64,000 nucleotides of DNA from Prevotella sp. UBA2739 (GTDB lineage Bacteria; Bacteroidota; Bacteroidia; Bacteroidales; Bacteroidaceae). The notes beneath the pieces were generated by a model that searched no databases, was not told the DNA's origin, and saw only the letters and a list, made by a program, of their open reading frames with translations. The stretch is taken from positions 4,668 through 68,667 of the forward strand of contig DEJV01000025.1 in assembly GCA_002353525.1 (NCBI GenBank). The letters run 5' to 3'. Below, piece by piece: positions 61,816 to 64,000 of this stretch (within the stretch, counting starts at the first letter, position 1; each line of letters starts with the position of its first letter). The translations under genes were made by a program, and so were the position numbers.

Positions 61816-62151
61816 TTTTTTGTTATGTGTTTAAGTTTACTATAGTGTTTCATTCATTGGGGATGCAAGGGTAAACAAATCATCCGATTCAGGCAACGAT
61901 TTAACGTTTATTACATCAGGAAAAGTCATCTTAATTAGTTACAACCAACGTAACTGGTAGTTGTAACTAACATAAGTGGTAGTTTGGAGTAACCTAATTT
62001 TCATATCGTGCAATGACAATTATGGCTTCTATCATGATCTATGCCTTTTACGGCTCGCAAATATGCCTTTTGCGATGCGTAAACATGCCTTTTACGACTC
62101 TTAAATATGTCTTCTAGAATCGCAGGATTGACGGGGCTTTCGAGAAAAGAG
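61816..62151. other. 336-bp gene-free stretch with a 22-bp tandem array
   Basis: Left part: leader side of the broken lipoprotein gene and an imperfect TAGTTGTAACTAACATAAGTGGTAG repeat-like segment (about 61945-61985). Right part: the tandem array at 62041-62126. No gene and no clear promoter for the lipoprotein frame were found. Confidence 0.5.
62041..62126. repeat. Four-unit tandem array, exact 22-bp period
   Basis: Units start at 62041, 62063, 62085 and 62107 with the type ATGCCTTTTACGGCTCGCAA; each differs in 4-9 positions while the period stays exact. A degenerate extra unit may precede it (about 62022). The units begin with an ATG but do not form a common open frame. Like the 23-bp array at 18184 it lies between convergent genes. 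Confidence 0.7.
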
Positions 62152-63195
62152 CTATTTGTCTTTTCTGAGGCTAAGCCACATGCCATAGGTCAGCATGCGC
62201 CAAATCCACTCTAAGGGACCAAACTTGAAATAATGAAGCCATAGACGGCACAGCAACAGCTCGACCACGAACACCGCAACGGCCACTATCTCGATATGCA
62301 CAAGACCCAGACTGGTGCCCCAACCGAAACCGACGCCATAGAACAACACGATGCCTGCCAACGACTGACCGATATAACACGACAAGGCCATGCGCCCGGC
62401 ATGTCTCAACGGCTCGAAGGGACGGAGGAGCAGACACACTCCCAGCATGTAGGCGATGCCCAGCGGAACCACGCTCACCGCATAGAGCAACGAATGGACG
62501 GCGGCTCCCCACGGCTGGCCTCCGGCACAGCTCCACGCATAGACAAACGACAGAGGGAGCCCGGCGGCGAGGGTCCACACAAAGGCGGTGCGTATCTGCG
62601 GCCGCAGCTCGTCGAGCCGCGCATACAAACGGTTGCGCCCTATGAGATAGCCGATGAAGAACAAGCCCACCACCTTGGGCAGGCGGTGGCCACTGGCAAA
62701 CTCCCACATGCGCTCGATGGCTCCCTGCTTGAGAAACTCGAACATGACGGCATAGCTGTCGGCATCGCGCAGCCACGTGGCGAAATTGGCCTCGGTGATG
62801 CCGCTGCTGGCCGCCTGCCGCCACCATGCGTGATAGAGCGGGGCTGCCATGTCGATGCCGCGCCATTGCGCCCAGGCATCGAGGGCGACGGGCAGGAGGA
62901 TGAGCAATACGGCCAAAGTGAGCAACACCCGGTCTCGACAGCGGACGAACAGTGGCAGGAGCATGCCGCCGGCGGCATATAACAACAGGATGTCGCCATT
63001 CCAAATGAACAAGAGATGGACGAGGCCGATGAGCAGCAAGATGAGCATGCGGCGCAGGAACAGCCTCACTCCCCTGCGCGAGAGGATGATGGAAAAGCCG
63101 ATGCCGAAGAGGATGGAGAAAATGGTATAGAACTTGCCGTCGAGCACCACATAGCGTTGTTTCGCGGTAGTAGGTCCAATGGATGGCTGTCTCAT
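62152..63195 (-). CDS. DUF418 family membrane protein, N-terminally short
   Basis: A 347-residue integral membrane protein with about seven hydrophobic segments. DGKFYTIFSILFGIGFSIIL near residue 19, PLGIAYMLGVCLLLRPFEPLRHAGRMALSCYIGQSL and the C-terminal LWLHYFKFGPLEWIWRMLTYG are typical of DUF418/YeiB-type proteins. The first 60-80 residues of the family (LDALRGFA-type helix and the following segment) are missing. A -7 box TATCTTTG (minus, plus 63220-63227) lies 24 nt upstream, so the short form has its own promoter. The ATG at 63222 lies before the transcription start. Function of the family is unknown. Confidence 0.75.
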   Translation of the reverse strand: MRQPSIGPTTAKQRYVVLDGKFYTIFSILFGIGFSIILSRRGVRLFLRRMLILLLIGLVHLLFIWNGDILLLYAAGGMLLPLFVRCRDRVLLTLAVLLILLPVALDAWAQWRGIDMAAPLYHAWWRQAASSGITEANFATWLRDADSYAVMFEFLKQGAIERMWEFASGHRLPKVVGLFFIGYLIGRNRLYARLDELRPQIRTAFVWTLAAGLPLSFVYAWSCAGGQPWGAAVHSLLYAVSVVPLGIAYMLGVCLLLRPFEPLRHAGRMALSCYIGQSLAGIVLFYGVGFGWGTSLGLVHIEIVAVAVFVVELLLCRLWLHYFKFGPLEWIWRMLTYGMWLSLRKDK

Positions 63196-63219
63196 AGGGG
63201 GAAAACACACTTTTGTGTG

Positions 63220-63227
63220 CAAAGATA
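63220..63227 (-). promoter_or_regulatory. -7 box of the DUF418 gene
   Basis: TATCTTTG on the minus strand, 24 nt before the ATG at 63195. It is divergent from the rhodanese-MBL gene. No standard -33 box at proper spacing. Confidence 0.5.
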
Positions 63228-63259
63228 GACATTTTTCGCGACAATTGAGATTTTTTTAC

Positions 63260-63267
63260 TATATTTG
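63260..63267 (+). promoter_or_regulatory. -7 box of the rhodanese-MBL gene
   Basis: TATATTTG, 29 nt before the ATG at 63297. No TTTG was found at 19-20 bp upstream. Confidence 0.45.
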
Positions 63268-63296
63268 CCGCAGAATAACCAAAAACAAAACGAAAT

Positions 63297-64000
63297 ATGA
63301 AAAAATGCCTCACCTTCCTGCTGGCCTTGCTGGGACTGAACACTGCCTGCAGCCAACAAAACTACGAGAATGTGGACGTGAACGCGTTTGCCACCACGAT
63401 GAATGAAGCTGACGTGGTGCTGCTCGACGTGCGTACGGACAAAGAATTTGCCGAGGGACACATTGGCGGTGCCCTGCACATCGACGTGAACAAGGACGAC
63501 TTTGTGGAGCAGGCGCTGATGCAGGTGCCCCAGGGCAAGCGCATAGCGGTGTATTGCCGCAGCGGACGCCGTTCGGCACGGGCTGCCGGGCTGCTGGCCA
63601 ACGCGGGTTATAGCGTGGTGAACCTGAAGGGTGGCATCATGGCCTGGCAGAAGGAGCGGATGGCCGTCACCACCGACACGCACGAGCAGGATGTCTTTAC
63701 CACCAAGAGCGGAAAGACGGTCACGCTCTACGCCCTGCAGCACGCCAGCATACGCCTGGTCTACGACGGTAAGGAGATAGAGATTGACCCCGTGGCCAAA
63801 CTCGGCAACCGCACTACCGACTATGCGGCGATGCCCAAGGCCGACTATATCTTCGTCACGCACGAGCATGGCGACCACTTCGACCGCGGCGCCATCAGCA
63901 CGCTGACGGCCAACGGCACCCGTCTGGTGACTAACCGCCGCTGTGCCGACATGCTGGGCTATGGAGAGGTGATGGCCAATGGCGACTCGAAACAGGTGGC
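63297..64000 (+). CDS. Rhodanese-metallo-beta-lactamase fold lipoprotein (3' end beyond the window)
   Basis: A frame open to the window end (234 codons). It has a lipoprotein signal (lipobox LNTAC, Cys18), a rhodanese domain (about 25-125, VVLLDVRTDKEFAEGHIGGALHID, active-site loop YCRSGRRSARAAG) and the start of an MBL-fold hydrolase (about 140 on) with VTHEHGDHFD zinc ligands. Rhodanese-MBL pairs are known in persulfide metabolism, but the order here (rhodanese first) and the lipoprotein anchor are unlike ETHE1-type persulfide dioxygenases. The MBL part looks more like UlaG/metal-dependent hydrolases. The C-terminus is not seen. Confidence 0.85.
   Translation, partial: MKKCLTFLLALLGLNTACSQQNYENVDVNAFATTMNEADVVLLDVRTDKEFAEGHIGGALHIDVNKDDFVEQALMQVPQGKRIAVYCRSGRRSARAAGLLANAGYSVVNLKGGIMAWQKERMAVTTDTHEQDVFTTKSGKTVTLYALQHASIRLVYDGKEIEIDPVAKLGNRTTDYAAMPKADYIFVTHEHGDHFDRGAISTLTANGTRLVTNRRCADMLGYGEVMANGDSKQV

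Noticed and set aside
62171..63343. 390-residue minus-strand frame overlapping DUF418
   Set aside because: Arg/His/Ala-rich frame-shifted shadow of the DUF418 gene, crossing both divergent promoters.

Overview
The window reads as a chromosome segment of a Bacteroidales bacterium, most likely Prevotella/Segatella-like. Three things point there. Promoters repeatedly show the Bacteroidota pattern of a TTTG-type -33 box, a 19-20 bp spacer and a TAnnTTTG -7 box. SusC/SusD, FecR-type anti-sigma and STN-TonB proteins are present. Type IX secretion (T9SS) genes and Bacteroidota-specific families such as DUF4834 and DUF4846 also occur. Species cannot be fixed from sequence alone.

Layout. (1) 1-1.9 kb: a Rep_3-type replication initiator with iteron-like repeats at the left edge, followed by inverted repeats and a tRNA-Pro gene whose 3' end faces the replicon. 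(2) 2-29.2 kb: mostly core genes. These are aroA, a PorW/SprE-like lipoprotein and PorX (T9SS), tsaE, a secreted EEP-family hydrolase, a GH97 glycosidase, trxA, dnaE, psd-pssA-DUF4834, birA-pyrH, tadA with a secreted metalloprotease, rsmI with a coiled-coil lipoprotein, tdk, an AI-2E-type permease, tRNA-Lys, a LytTR regulator with a membrane protein, an L,D-transpeptidase and a DUF4846 protein. (3) 29.5-60.9 kb: a large polysaccharide utilization locus (PUL). (4) 60.9-64 kb: a lipoprotein broken by a nonsense codon, a short DUF418 membrane protein and a rhodanese-metallo-beta-lactamase protein cut by the window edge.

The PUL is the centre of interest. A beta-helix protein with a T9SS sorting tail and a double-esterase protein come first. 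Then come an ECF sigma factor and FecR anti-sigma, and a SusC with an N-terminal STN signalling domain, SusD and a SusE/F-like binding lipoprotein. Two paralogous DUF4832-type proteins of unknown function flank the SusCDE genes. A tightly packed run follows: secreted FAD oxidoreductase, GH36/GH-D alpha-galactosidase-like enzyme, GH2, DUF4886-GH3 fusion, GH2 and GH3 with a PA14 insert. A convergent GH28-GH43 operon closes the locus. The set suggests a branched galactose-, pentose- and possibly uronate-containing plant glycan, perhaps acylated. SusC/D would bind and import oligosaccharides and FecR/sigma would sense transport; the exact substrate is not readable from sequence.

Non-coding structure is rich. 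There are four copies of a heptamer-built inverted repeat element, an exact 23-bp-period palindromic tandem array (7 units), an exact 22-bp-period array (about 4 units), two copies of an AATTATCAATT repeat, and several strong hairpin terminators. Promoter placement was used to correct several start codons, and some genes appear nearly leaderless.
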